A DNA stretch of 64,000 bases from Metopolophium dirhodum (Eukaryota > Arthropoda > Insecta > Hemiptera > Aphididae): NCBI RefSeq assembly GCF_019925205.1, contig NC_083568.1, forward strand, positions 4,268,237 through 4,332,236, in the 5' to 3' direction. A program made the position numbers and the translations under genes. The number at the start of each line of letters is the position of its first letter. Position 1 is the stretch's first letter. Positions 35,696 through 48,489 of this stretch are shown one piece after another. The notes under the pieces are model-generated. The model was not told the DNA's origin. It saw only the letters and a list, made by a program, of their open reading frames with translations, and ran no database searches.

Positions 35696-35922
35696 GTTCT
35701 AAGAGTATGGTCATACTAGTTTTATCCCATAGTAAAAATGAATATTTTTAGATTTATCGTTATTGAAAATTAGTCAACCTTTTAACTTTTATTAACATGT
35801 AGCACAGTCTTATGTAATTGTTATTAATTCATAAACAATATCAAAATCAATGTTCTAAAAAACGTTACATGTTTATCTTTGGGTATTTTAAAATTGTGTA
35901 TATACTAAATCTCTGTTTACAG

Positions 35923-36090
35923 GCATCCCTCAATAATTGTCAGCTTAAATTCTCTGCCTGAAATAAACGTGTAAGATATAGGTAAAAACCACTAAATAAT
36001 CCTCCCACTTAATCTTGCAGACATGGGTATTATGTTCATATAAATACTCTTTCCTAGGTGCATCCAGACAATGGTCACGATTGCCGGAGG
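35923..36090 (+). other. Candidate small 3' exons of syntaxin
   Basis: Two short blocks richer in GC than their surroundings have splice-like borders. The first is 35923-35970 (or 35981), after TTTACAG and before CGT|GTAAGA or ATAG|GTAAAA. The second is 36058-36090, after TTCCTAG and before GGAGG|GTATAT. They may be non-coding 3'UTR exons reached from the donor at 34981, or alternative C-terminal exons. From exon 8 (phase 0) the first would add 12 residues and stop, giving a syntaxin without a membrane anchor. Neither use is proven. Confidence 0.35.
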
Positions 36091-36434
36091 GTATATCGCT
36101 AACACAGCATATCACTCGTGTGGTGTTCCTGACATTCGATGCACATATGAAAGCGTACCTTTACATATATTTATGATCAGTGATATTAATAACAATGAAA
36201 TTAACTTTTGTTTATTTTGGTATATAATCGATTTAGTATCTATTAACAGATAAAAAATCTCAAAAACATTTACTTAATAAATATTTATATTTACATAAAA
36301 TAATAATTTTAAATCAAAAATAACATTAGAAAATTATAATAATGGCACATTTGTGTAATACAAATATTTGTACATAATATGTATGTATTTTATGTATTTT
36401 ATGTATTAAATTATTTTATTTGAATAATTTACAG

Positions 36435-38210
36435 AGCAATTTTGACGGGTACATCCGGCAGAGCAGTCACTCAATACATACTAGTTCTTCGACATGTAAA
36501 GACTGGAATAGTGTACGAAAAACAACATTTTATTCGTTTAATTTATTTAATTTTTATTTCCTTTTCCTGCCTCAAAAAAAAAAAAAAAAAAACGAGTAAA
36601 AAAAGTCCATGTGATTTATTTATCAACGCTGTCTGTCCTGTTTTAAAAGTAACTATATAATAATATTTATTGTTTTTTAAAACCTCTTTCTTAATTATTA
36701 TAGTTATATTGTTATTGATAAAATTATTAGATTTTTAAAACCAATTAATATATCTATATATAATAATTATTAACTATATATTATAATATAGACATTCATG
36801 TGATAATTCGTTAAGATATTCAAACAATGTTGGCTTCCTCGTTTTATCATTTTATAATTTCTGCAGTGCGATGCGTAGGTGAATTGGAAATAATGTCAAT
36901 TTTTAAATAAAAAAAAAAATAGTTGTTTTGTTCTACTTAAGTATTATTCATCAGTATATGCTTTAGAAGGACTAATGTAATGTATTTACATTGATTTTCT
37001 TCCGAGATTATTATTTTTTATATTAGTTTTAGTAAGTCCCATAATAGTTTTAACTAAGTAAAAGTGCCTTGGAGTATATAGTCATCAAATACCAACAGTA
37101 ATTTAGACATTAATGCTTATTAATATTTGAAAATGCGTATTATTATCAATATTAATGTACATTATCTATGTATTATTATTGTTGTAAATCTAAATTAACA
37201 TTTATTTATTTTTTGTTTTTATTTTTTTCAATTGTATTATGATTTCAAATTGAAAATATCATTCTCTTTCACCTTTTTATTAAAATGATGGTAATAATAA
37301 ATAACAAAACCGTTAGAAATTTATAGCCATTAAAAGTTTCAAAAACGATTTACATAATATATGTTTTTCCAACATATATTTTGTAGATTTAAATTTACTA
37401 CTAAATTTCTAACATAAAAGTGGAATTCGCTCAAGATATATTATTTATTTCTGAGAAGTTTTTTTATTTTGATTATATACACATCTCGTTTGACAACATT
37501 ATGTCTTAATCAATTATTTTTTATTTATCCTGTGTAAGAGTGTTACCTATTTTTATTTTTAACTACTACTAGTATTTTCGTAATTAATTTTTTTAAAACT
37601 AATTTAACAATTATAATGTAATTTTAATGATATTTGGTACTATGCTTTTTTTCTTGATATTCTATGTTTTTTAGTCACAGTATTCGTATTTACAGTCTTT
37701 TTTTTACAATGTAATTTAAATTAGAAAAAAATATAAATACATACAATTTTACTGTAAATACATTTAATTATACTACATGTTTTGCCATATTGCTGTTATT
37801 GTGTTCTAATCAAATTACAATATTAATAATTAATAATTAATACCATTTTTAGAAAAAAATAGATTATTTATTATACATTTCATAATTATTGTTCTCTTTA
37901 TTTATTTATGTTTTTGTTTTATTTTATTATTATTTGTTAATGATGAAAATGTAATTTACATTTTTAATCAGAATACACAATTTTATAGATTAGAGGACTA
38001 TTTTCGTTTTTTTTTTTAAATTATAGATTATTAAATTATGAATATCTAAAATATAAAAATTGTACAGTGAAAAAATTGTTTCTTGTTAAATTTGTTGATC
38101 TTTGCCTATAATTGTAGTGAAGATATTAATTTTTTTTAATGTTTAAGTGTTAATATTGTAAAAATAGTGCAATTTAAGTCTTTTTAATAAAACAATTTGT
38201 TTTGATTAGT
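36435..38210 (+). other. Probable terminal 3'UTR exon of syntaxin
   Basis: Begins after TTTACAG (AG at 36433-36434) with about 100 bases of coding-like composition. It then runs 1.7 kb as AT-rich DNA without the mobile elements that fill the neighbouring stretches, and reaches AATAAA at 38186-38191 followed by a T/G-rich TTTGTTTTGATT. Neuronal syntaxin genes often have long 3'UTRs, so this is the best candidate for the distal end of the transcript. A 17-A run lies at about 36575. Confidence 0.4.
38186..38191 (+). terminator. Candidate distal poly(A) signal of syntaxin
   Basis: AATAAA followed within about 10 bases by a T/G-rich downstream element (TTTGTTTTG). It is placed at the end of a long stretch free of repeats. 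Confidence 0.4.
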
Positions 38211-41100
38211 TATTAAGAGAGCATTTTATTAAATGATACAGAAAATCATCAATAAGATTTTTTTCTTTTTTAAATTCTTACAGCCTAAGTTATAAAATTA
38301 GTACGTCAATTTTGTTTTTAATTAATAAGTAACTTTAATAGGGCCATGACAAATAGATTTTTTTTGCACACTTAGCTTAACAATAAAATCAATTGAACAA
38401 TGAAATTTGATATTTGAAAGAATAAAATGTTAGTGTTCTAATCACCATTAACCCATTGGGCACTTAATATATTCCAATGTCATTTTTCTTTTGTCAATAT
38501 AACTTGTACTTATCACATCTATTTTGTGTACTTTGTTTTGACACATTGTCAATCATATTTTTAAACAAAATCATACTACCTATTTAATTGTAGCTGTTTT
38601 AGCAACATTTTAAGATGTTTTTCTGTTTTACTTGAAGTATTTAAATTTTTTGCTATACATATTATATTTTTTGTATGATCTATATAGTTTAAAAGTAAAG
38701 TATTATAATTATTGTAGATTTTTTTTTCTAAAAAAAAAAAAAAATGTTGATATCTGGTCATAAATACATTTTTTTATTGACCATTGTCAGAAGTCATGAT
38801 ATTGTATCTACTTTTTAATTTTATCTGATAATAACTCATTATAAAGTAATATCAAATTGGTAATAAACTCGTAATAATGTATTAATATATTTGTCGTTAT
38901 TAATATAGTTACTTTTTGTTAGATTAACCAGTGGCATACCAATTACTGTTTAATATAAATAATATTATATTATATATATACCTAATATAATACAATATTT
39001 ATAATATAAATAATAAATTTTTATGTTCGGTTAACACAATTTTTCACAAATCTGTTTCGTTGATTTTAGGTTGCCTACTCTATTCTATAGAGTCCATACA
39101 ATATAATATTATATACACATACACACCTATCCTCAAATGTTCTGTACCCAGTGCTGATTTATGGGGTACCTGTATAGAATATACTTACTTCTACTATTTA
39201 TTTAGCTTAAACCTACTCATTAAATTCATGATTCATGATAGGGTCGTATGCCCATATATACCTATTAGAATTTTCAGTAATGTAAACAAAATATCCTATA
39301 ATTATATGCAATCTTTAATTCTCAGATCGCACTTAGTAGATATTACGTAATTTTCAAAATAATATTTTGAGAGCCAAAGACCAACTTGCCAACAGAAATA
39401 CCCTATATTTTATGTATTTTTAATTTTTTTATTATTGTAATATGTAGTAATAATAAATAATAATATATTAATATGTATATTATGTGGTAGGTATAGCTAT
39501 TGTACTTATACTCTTAAATTAATGTGTGAATGTTTCAAATTACATTTCTTAGTATCAGATAATTCTTTATGGTCTTATAAAAGTCATGTGTAACTTACTA
39601 TTTTCATATTTTTTTTTTGGAAAAAATACTACAAGAAACACCCAAATACTAACCTATTAAAGCATAAATTACAGTAGAAATTGTTAAGTACTTCATCAGT
39701 TTGTACATACAAAATCTTAATTCCCAGCAGGCCAGCTGAATTTTCTATGTTTTTTGTGTATTGTTTTGTTTAACCTGTCAATTAATTATGTGACCAAACT
39801 ATATGGTCTAAACTATTATGGTCCCTTACTGGCTTACTCCCATTGATGCGCCATTAAGCAATTTCTACTATACTGTAATTTGCACAATATTTGCTTGTAG
39901 AATATATATCGATTTGAGGGAAGCGAGTACATTTTTTTTTTTACTTTGTTATAAGGTTTTTACCATTGTCAGTTCCTAGTTAGGAAAAATATGTAGCCAT
40001 GTAGGTACCTAATCTAGTTATATCCAAGATTTTTATCATGTAAGTACCTAATGTCCTGATGTATATGTTAGTGCATACAGTATTGGGCTATCATACTGAC
40101 AGTTGAATATTAGTTTTAGACATGATTTAAGATATACTTAGTATATTATGTCTTAATTCATGGCTTTAGACAATTTCCCTATCATCATCCATGTTATTAG
40201 GTGTCTAGGTAGAGAAAATTTAACTACGAGCGTGAGGGACCTGATTCTGGATGATAATTCAGCCCGGCATAGCAACTTGTAAATATCTTTTTTTTATAAA
40301 CCTACCTACATATAAACAAATGCATGATTGGTTGCATAATTTTAAATTAATAGGTAGGTACCTATGAATTGTGTACAAATAAATTTTAGTTTTAAGAATA
40401 GTTTTAACATAATCCAGAGTCCACGAGGGGACAATTTTCATTGCCTTCCAAAAATGTTTCGTTTTCTTTTTGTTATTTTATTTTATCAAATAATTTATGA
40501 AAATACACATTGATATGACTAAAAAATGAAGTTGTTTTTTTTTTCAAATTCATGAACTCATTATTATAAAACTATTTATTATTAGGTACCTACCTAGTAT
40601 AAGGTATACGTACTACAAAAGTAGGCTAGGTTAGTTATTCATTAATTTATATTTTGCTTCCTAGTTCCTACTTTTGTATTTATTAGGTAATAAATGTGAT
40701 GTCAAGTAACTTTTGAACTAACAATAGGTTTAGGACAGTTTTGGTATTAAATACATTATTTGTTGTCTGCAGATTTAATAATAGGGTCGTCGGGTCATGT
40801 ACTTAGAATATACATAAGACTTAGGAGGAACTATTGAAATTTTTCTGGGGGCTAAAATACAGCAGCACATACCCTGATAATTAATATTTTAAACTAAAAT
40901 ATGGTTAAAAACTGGGAGGCTTGCCTACCTCCCCCCCCCCCCCCCCGTGAATTGCACCTATTGTCGCGTACTCGTGTAGATAGTTATGTTTATTATTATT
41001 TACGGGTAAATGTAAGTTCTTACACGAAACCTTACCGGTAAAAAAATTACGGAATTATGTAATTTTATTATGTTAGCAAGTACTAGTCTCAAAAAATTAT
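38211..41100. other. Intergenic DNA beyond syntaxin
   Basis: AT-rich, with no supported gene. Contains several TAGGTACCTA palindromes (for example 40355-40364 and near 40590) and a run of 16 C (40931-40946) inside a GC-richer phrase that resembles the end of a dispersed repeat. Confidence 0.35.
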
Positions 41101-41102
41101 GT

Positions 41103-41410
41103 AGTGAAACCTCCCTTAACGGACACCTCTAAATAGCTAACACTTCCAAATTGCGAATGTTCTTTTGAGAACAAACTACAAAAATTCTACTAACTGAATC
41201 CTCCGAATAGCGGACAAAATGTCGTGAGAAACGAAATTATCACTACATAAAAAGGAGAACTTTGGCTGTGCAATATCGTTTTTATATTTTCGTTATCAGA
41301 ACTTCATAAAAGTTATTAAAGTTTAAAAAACATAAATAATAATGGATTTTGAAACAATAAGAACTTTTTTGTTATAAATGATATAAGTAGATGAAAGAAA
41401 AATTTTTAAT
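41103..41410. mobile_element. DNA-transposon debris
   Basis: AGTGAAACCTCCCTTAACGG followed by ACACCTCTAAATAGC, and later AATCCTCCGAATAGCGGAC, resemble the terminal repeats of pogo/Tigger-type elements. From 41262 a diverged copy of the 25496-25640 core follows (CAATATCGTTTTTATATTTT; AATGGATTTTGAAACAAT shared). A run of 15 C lies further on at 41796-41810. Confidence 0.4.
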
Positions 41411-42900
41411 CAGTAATCAAAGGTTTCACAAATGCTGTGGCTCAAGACTAATAATTTATTGTACTTTTGTAGAAGGAACGCCCCACGCGTTAACAAAATA
41501 CGCCGTATTATTATAAATAACTTATGTCTATTGAATATTAAAGCTAAAAAATATTTGGGAAAAGTATTAAGGAACTATCATCGGGTATATTGATAATTAT
41601 CGAACGCTGATAGCTATAAATTCATTAGCTGTTTTAATTTCAAACAGCATAATACATTAATATTATACAATATTATATTGTTATTGAAATAATTTAAATT
41701 TTAAGTTTTAATAATTCACAAGGGAACAAATTTCCGACGACAAAATGTTGGCGCTCCCAAAATACTGGCGCCCGGGACAGTTGTTGTTGCCAGTGCCCCC
41801 CCCCCCCCCCTTAGATGCGGCGCTGTACCTAATGGTACCCATGTCTTAAGCTTTTAAATATTTTATTCTGCAGGCTACTGTTTTAATAACAGGTTTAATT
41901 TAATATTCAACTCCCGATTAAATAATAATTCAGTTGAAATTTATTGGTTCTCGTGATAAATTGTGATAAAACAATATTTGTATGTTACAAAATACAATTC
42001 TATATATTAATACGGAAGCACTGTTTTCAGTTTTGTCTTACCTCTTACCAAATACCAATAATAACCCATATAGGTAGAAACATAATAGAGAGAAATAGAT
42101 AGATCATTGGAAAGGTATTGTATAATAGACTATAGAGTATAATATTATATTTATATTATGAACATAAAAAAATGTTTACTTATTATATTATGACGGGCAG
42201 GTAAAATCACGGTTAACGATATTTATCTTTACGTAAAATATTACGATGGAAAAATACTGCACCAGTGGTACCATCTTTACAGGTAAAAAAAAATTGAAAA
42301 ATAAAGGTAATACCCGGGGGATGAAATCGAGTAATATTATGAAGTATAAAAAGCAGCTGTGTAATACGGTAATACCTAATCAGCTTATATAAAATAATAG
42401 TTAATTAACTAGGTATTGTTTGTTATTCAAAATGTACATCAAAAGACAATGTCTGTATGTTTGTAGCTTATTGACTCAAAAAGTAAAAACCAAACCGCCT
42501 ACCACGGGAGTTGGGGGCAGTTGTTCTAAATTAAAAGTTTTATATAATCTGTGTGTGTACAGTTGTGTGATAAGAAATGCAAAATTTTGGAGCGTTTGAT
42601 TTCATAGTTAAAACAGTTTTTATATGATCGAATTTTGACCAATGGACGTTACCCGCCAATACTATAGTACTTATTCATAATTAATAAATTGACGTCTGCA
42701 GCCAAGTAGAAGAAATAGGACCGACATTGGTAGACATTTTTTAAGACACCATAAATGAATGCAACAGTTTGGGTAAGTACCTATCTATTCTTTATTTTTA
42801 AAAAAATACTACGTTTTTGTGAAAGTCAATAAACATTTTTTTTTTTTAATATTTCACTTTTTAGCAGAGCCTCTGCTGCAGAGGCGGATACAAGGGGGGC
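41411..42900. other. Intergenic DNA, no gene seen
   Basis: AT-rich with scattered GC-richer scraps (about 41740-41830 and 42870-42950) that read like repeat ends. A plus-strand frame at 42819-43001 runs through T-rich repeat sequence and is not supported. Confidence 0.3.
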
Positions 42901-42952
42901 AATTAGGGCATTTGATTTTGACCCATCCCCCGGTATATTTCTACTTTACCGG

Positions 42953-43636
42953 GCACCCTTTTTTTGCAATTTTTTTTTTTGAAACTTACTTATGTAGTTA
43001 AGTACGCTGAAAACGATGGTAAAGTCAGAATTGGGCGCACGGACTTAGTTTTGAAGTTATGACCTAATGGAGTTCTCTATTTCGCGATTTTTACGCATTC
43101 GCACATCACACTATATAGTTTACTACGACTATTTTGAATATTGATATTTTTTTTCGATGGGTGACGCCAAACGTATCCTGTGACCTACTTGAGGTGGTGT
43201 TGCATAGCAAGACGAGAGATATTTTAGATTAGCGGAGCGAAGCGACGAGTGCTGCAAAACGTGTAATCATTGCCCATACTACAACATAACCACGCTGGCA
43301 ATAAACGTACTCTAAAAACAATATTTTTGAAATCTAAAGTTCATCCGAGGTAGTTTACACAGCAAATAGGGTGATATTTTCGATTTTAATGTCCGGGCGA
43401 GCGTAGCGAGCGAGTGGCCACGCTGGCAATAAACGTACTTTAAAAACAATATTTTTTAAAACCTAAGTTCACCCGAGGTGAATGCGCGAATGCGTAAAAA
43501 TCGCGAAATATAGTGAATCTATTAGGCCATATAACTTCAAAACTAAGTCCGTGTGCCAAATTCTGACTTCACCATCGTTTTCAGCGTAATTAACTACATA
43601 CGTTTCAAAAAAAAAAAATTGCAAAAAAAGGGTGCT
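42953..43636. mobile_element. Large fold-back element with internal 128-bp direct repeat
   Basis: Arms of about 150 bp (42953-43103 and 43486-43636) are inverted copies. Pairs include GCACCCTTTTTTTGCAATTT, CGCTGAAAACGATGGTAAAG, CGGACTTAGTTTTGAAGTTA and CGCGATTTTTACGCATTCGC with their complements. The middle holds two copies of CCACGCTGGCAATAAACGTA 128 bp apart (43290 and 43418) plus two clusters of purine-rich CGAGCG/GCGGAGCGAAGCG motifs. No coding frame. A decayed relative of the arm lies at 3660-3870. Confidence 0.8.
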
Positions 43637-43911
43637 CTTGATATTTAATCAAAGAATTACAAATTTAGTTATTTTGTTGAAATTTCAAAATATTATTTGT
43701 GGGTATTTACTTGAAACATTTTAAGTACATAGGTTATTATATTTTATACAAACAATAATATTTTAAAAATTCAATATTTTTGGCAATAATTAATTCAACC
43801 TGTATTATTACTAGTAAAATACATTAGGTACCTACTTTAATAGATACATTACTATAAATATATTTGTACAAAATATATACCTATGCCATATTTCTTCTAA
43901 TTTATTATAAC

Positions 43912-44370
43912 ATAGCTGACACTTCGTTGCCCGTAAAAATATCAACTCTTAAAAAAAATGTGATTGTTCAACTCTAACTCTAACTATAACTATAACTTCT
44001 ATTATAACTAATATCTAAGTTCTGGCGTACAGTCACACTGATTTATTAGTATGAGCGTATGAGCCGCATGGATACCTAATGCTACTTAATATACATCGAA
44101 GTACCACTACGCCAAAAGGCGTATCGCTTTAATAATAATAATTATTAAAACCAATAGTAACCATTTATAAAGAAACATTTCCTTCGTAAATCTCAAAATC
44201 ACTATTTTACAAAAGCTCCCCGGATTGGACCTCTAATTTACCCATTTTTAATTAGCCTATGTTACTCAGGGATAATGTAGCATTTTAATGGTGAAATCAT
44301 TTTTGAAATCGGTCCAGTAGTTTTTGAGTTTTTGAAACATCCAAATGTTTCCTCTTTATAATATTAGTAT
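43912..44370. mobile_element. Retroelement-like 3' fragment, copy 2
   Basis: Second copy of the element at 14013-14332. Starts ATAGCTGACACTTCGTTGCC and ends GAAATCGGTCCAGTAGTTTT ... CCTCTTTATAATATTAGTAT. An internal (AACTCT/AACTAT) simple repeat occupies about 43968-44010. Confidence 0.5.
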
Positions 44371-45297
44371 AATATATTAATTTATAGGTACCTAGTAAAT
44401 TAATATCAAAATTGTAAATTTTATTTTATTCTTTATAAGTATTAAATTTAATTTACAATTTATTAATTCTTAAGACTAAACCTCACTAAACAAAATGTTA
44501 TTGAAATAAATCTTTTGATAATAATATTACGTTGTGTAATGAGAAAACTAAAAATGTTTTTCTCTGATGAATTGAATTCTCCTAGTAAAAACCATTTTTA
44601 CTAATTGGTCGTATAATTGTAAGTAGGTATTAAAATATATACATTTTTAATGCATCTGTATAATTTTCGAAAAACTACGAATTAAAAAAAGAAACTTAAA
44701 AAAGTCATAAACTAGGTATACCTTACCTAATTAAGTGTTGACATTAAATCAGTTATTTTATGTTAATAGTACTAAGACACTAAGTAGAGACAAAAAATAA
44801 AATATTAATTATAGAATATAATGTACTATGTATATAATATGTATTATTTACTTATGGCAGGTAGGTTATGAAAATTTAAGATTTTAAAATATAAATTTGA
44901 TAAGTTAGATAATCGGTTATACTTTCATTTTTTTAGTCTCATAAATTACGTTAAGTATAAACTAGGAACAAGAAACTTAACGCATTATCATAATATGTGA
45001 TTTTTCCTTATATATCTTTTAATTTAAATTTAATGATTAGCACGTGCCAATTTCACCTAGGTTATTACAGGACATTGACGGTAGGTAGGTAGGCACTTGT
45101 TTTCCACTACTGACTTTGATGTTTGTATCAAGTGCGTACGCAAAAATCAAGGGAAACCACATTTTTTTTATACAGCTTGATGTTTTGGTACAACTGGTCA
45201 ATACTGACAAATATATAAATAAATTATAGTTATATTTATTATGGCTATTATAAATCATATACAATATTTAAATAATAATAATAATAATATAATAATA

Positions 45298-45328
45298 TAT
45301 ATGATTCATATATTATATGAATCATATA
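45298..45328. repeat. 31-bp palindrome
   Basis: TATATGATTCATATA, one central T, then its exact complement TATATGAATCATATA. Confidence 0.9.
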
Positions 45329-45944
45329 CAAATATGAGTATAGGTCCCTTCCTAAATGAATATCAGACTTAACTAAGTATTTAATTTCATAATATTATGT
45401 ACCCTAGGTGTTATATTATTTACCTTACATATCGGTATTTACTTATTTATTCAAAACAAATTTTAAGCTTTTATGATCTGGATTTATTATTAAAAGTTAA
45501 ACTTTAATAACTTTAATTTCAAATAAATTAGTTAGGTAATATATATTTAGGTATACCTAAATTCAGGCAAATTCAACCTATACTTTTTGAGATTTCTGTG
45601 TTTATAAATGATTTTCTAGTTATTACAGTTAGTAATAGTTGTATACAATTAGAGTTTGAAGATATTTTTGACCTATATGTTATATAGGTACATACTCTTA
45701 AAAATATTGTAATTAATAAAAATATATACCTAATTTATATTCATTTAATTGAACATACCTATAGCTTTGGTAACAACAAATAAACGTCACCATATTTTTG
45801 TGGTATATTGTTAGTTGATATTATTTGTTTCATTAGTATTAAATTAATCAAACCTTGCACCCTATCAGCCGGCTATCACATGATTGCGTATTGCAATGAA
45901 TGTTTTTCCTTACTTGTTTGTTGTCAACATTTTTTCAAATTTCA

Positions 45945-46240
45945 AATTTAAAAATGATTTTAAAAATGTATAAAATGTTTTAACTTTTATAGCTAAGGAT
46001 TGAAAATTTAAAACAAGGTTCTACGTAAATAGGGAAATAAATTATTTTATTCACAATATCATCGAATATACTTCGTAATATACGATAGGCTGACTGACCT
46101 TCTTTGCTCAGAATCGTTTTTTCGTATACCTACAATGATATTATATCATTGAATTCAGATTTACCACTTTCTATTTCAGTGACCCACTTGAAACCTACTG
46201 TACAGCAGAGTGACATCCTCTTTTCCACCTTTTTTATTTT
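45945..46240 (+). repeat. GATTCTGAGCG-family repeat, 3' part
   Basis: Closely matches the last 280 bp of the copy at 19670-21110: GCTAAGGATTGAAAATTTAA, ATAGGCTGACTG, GCTCAGAATCGTTTTT, CAATGATATTATATCATTG, CTACTGTACAGCAGAGTGAC. The shared ending defines the element's 3' boundary. Confidence 0.7.
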
Positions 46241-46838
46241 TATTTTTTAATATTACATGTTATCATAGATAATATAAGAATGGATAGGACATAAGAACTT
46301 ATCGCTAGAAAATTTAGTGTGGGGCAAATATTGATATAATAATTGATAAATGATGATAAATGATAAACATTAATGATTAATTAGTAATAATTAACGATCT
46401 ATATTATTCTATATTCTAATTACAATTAATTATGTACGCAAAGTTTATAGTTATTTCAGTATTCCAATTTCCATTTTCAGGCACAAAAATCAAAATACAA
46501 ATTTGAAATTGACAAATATTGTAAACAGTTTTTGAACATAACCTTAAAAAAGTCCAATATCGTCTTTATCTCTTTACGTTCTCTCTTTCCCAAAAAAGCA
46601 CACGGCCCCATATGAACCTGGTAGGTATAGGATGTCCAATCCATTTTTATATTATCTATGCATGTTATAAGTATAATGATATGGTTTAATATATCTTAAA
46701 AATAATGTATATTATATAGGTAATTTACTACCATTTATTCATTGTTCTGTTTTATTTTTGTTTAATGATCGTAGTACCTAATCACATTTCAAAGTTATAT
46801 GTTCTAAAAGTTTGATATACCTATATATACTCCGTTCC

Positions 46839-47078
46839 AAAAGAGAATATACTAGTTCTGCGCACTTTTTTCCCCTTCCACCGGTCAAACTTAAAATGCT
46901 CATATCTCACTTAAAACTTTAAATATCATACAAATTGACGTACAAACACAGATAATACCTGTACTTTTTAACTATAGTATATGTTATGTCAATTCACTCT
47001 AATATTAAAGCTATAATAACACAAAAATGGTTCTGCTGTTCTGCTGTTTGTAAGTTGGAGACAAAACGTCCTCTTAAG
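46839..47078. mobile_element. Fold-back MITE, short copy
   Basis: Core GCTCATATCTCACTTAAAAC and TCAATTCACTCTAATATTAA, right end GTTGGAGACAAAACGTCCTC then TTAAG. Left arm shortened. Confidence 0.5.
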
Positions 47079-48489
47079 TATTTAGAAATACCTATTTTTT
47101 TGATAGGAAATGTAAAAAAAAAATGAGCTTAAAGTTAACTTAAAATGTTTTCAAATGTTTGCAAAATATTAAATAAAAATACCCACACGTTTTGGTATGG
47201 ACAAACATTTAAAAATTGAAAAACGACTTGAACACCATTTATGGTTTGGTTTACTATATAGTAGTAAACTTATCTTTATTTTATACGAATGGTAAATAGG
47301 ATTTATCATTATCATTGTTTATTATTATTTAATAATATTGAACATTATGACGTGTAGTCATACGTCTTAGAGGTGAGCAAAGCGAGCAAGGCCCAACACG
47401 ACAACACCGTTTCTGTAGGTATAGTACGTATTCTATCCGTACTTAATATAATAATATACCCGTGTCCTTGTGAGTCTACACTCTACGACCCATCCAAAAT
47501 AGTGGCCTACTCAACGTGCAATGATAGTCCAATTTTTTTTTTATAAAAATAATAAGTGCAATCTATAAACTGCAATCATTGTTTACTACAATAGCTAACA
47601 AATGTTTCAACACATTGATGGCATGCGGAAAACACCTTCAGCTAAAACTATTTATAATGGATAGAGCAATCAGCAATTATTAGATGATTCACGACCTTGC
47701 AACATCATTATACTGCATTATTATTGCATTGCAGCAACAGTTCATATAAAAATGTTATTGTATTTTTAGGTGTCAGTTTATTCTAACAGGGAAAATTATC
47801 TTCAATATTCATTGAGTTGAAGGTTATAATATAGTGGTCAATCATAAACTAAATTGTAGGAAATAATTTTAGGTTGTGAACAGAGCGAGAAAATCTTATT
47901 GGTTTTATACTTTTATAATAATAATTTATAATATGATTTATTTTTCACAAAATAAATTTTGGGGCATTCAAACCTCTTTCCGATTAAATAAAAATCAAGT
48001 ATGGTTGTATGGACAATGGACAAATACACTTTATAAGCATACAATCCTTAAGTTCCCAGTATCTTTACGTAATTGAGTCTCAAAAAAAATGTAACATTAT
48101 ATGTAGGTAATACCTACGTAATATTGTCTAGCTCGCTTTTCTATGAAAAGTTCAATATAGGTATATTTTTACTAAACTCAGTTTTTCGACCAACTGGTTA
48201 AAAATTTCAAATATAGCAAGTCAATCAATAAAAAGTTGGACACTTAAAATGTCTCATTATTTTTTCAAATCATTAAAAAGTTAGCTCCTTATGTTTTTAT
48301 ATGATTTGTGATGTAGTTTACAAGTATATATTGGTTTAGACCAGTATTTTAAACATTAAGTAGTAAGTATATAAAAACATGCGGTTTCCCTTGATTTTGG
48401 CGCACGTTGTATAACCGCTAGTTGTGAAAAACAAGTGCCGTCAATGTCCTGTGTTAACCTAGGTAAAAAAATGGCACGTGTTCATAATG

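Larger units (their letters stand above)
45041..48480. repeat. Paired inverted repeats 3.4 kb apart
   Basis: 45041-45173 and 48369-48480 are inverted relatives. CACGTGCCA, ACCTAGGTTA, ACAGGACATTGACGG, GCACTTGTTTT and AATCAAGGGAAACC in the first appear complemented in reverse order in the second. They may be the ends of one old transposon or two independent solo copies. The interior shows no transposase frame. Confidence 0.5.
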
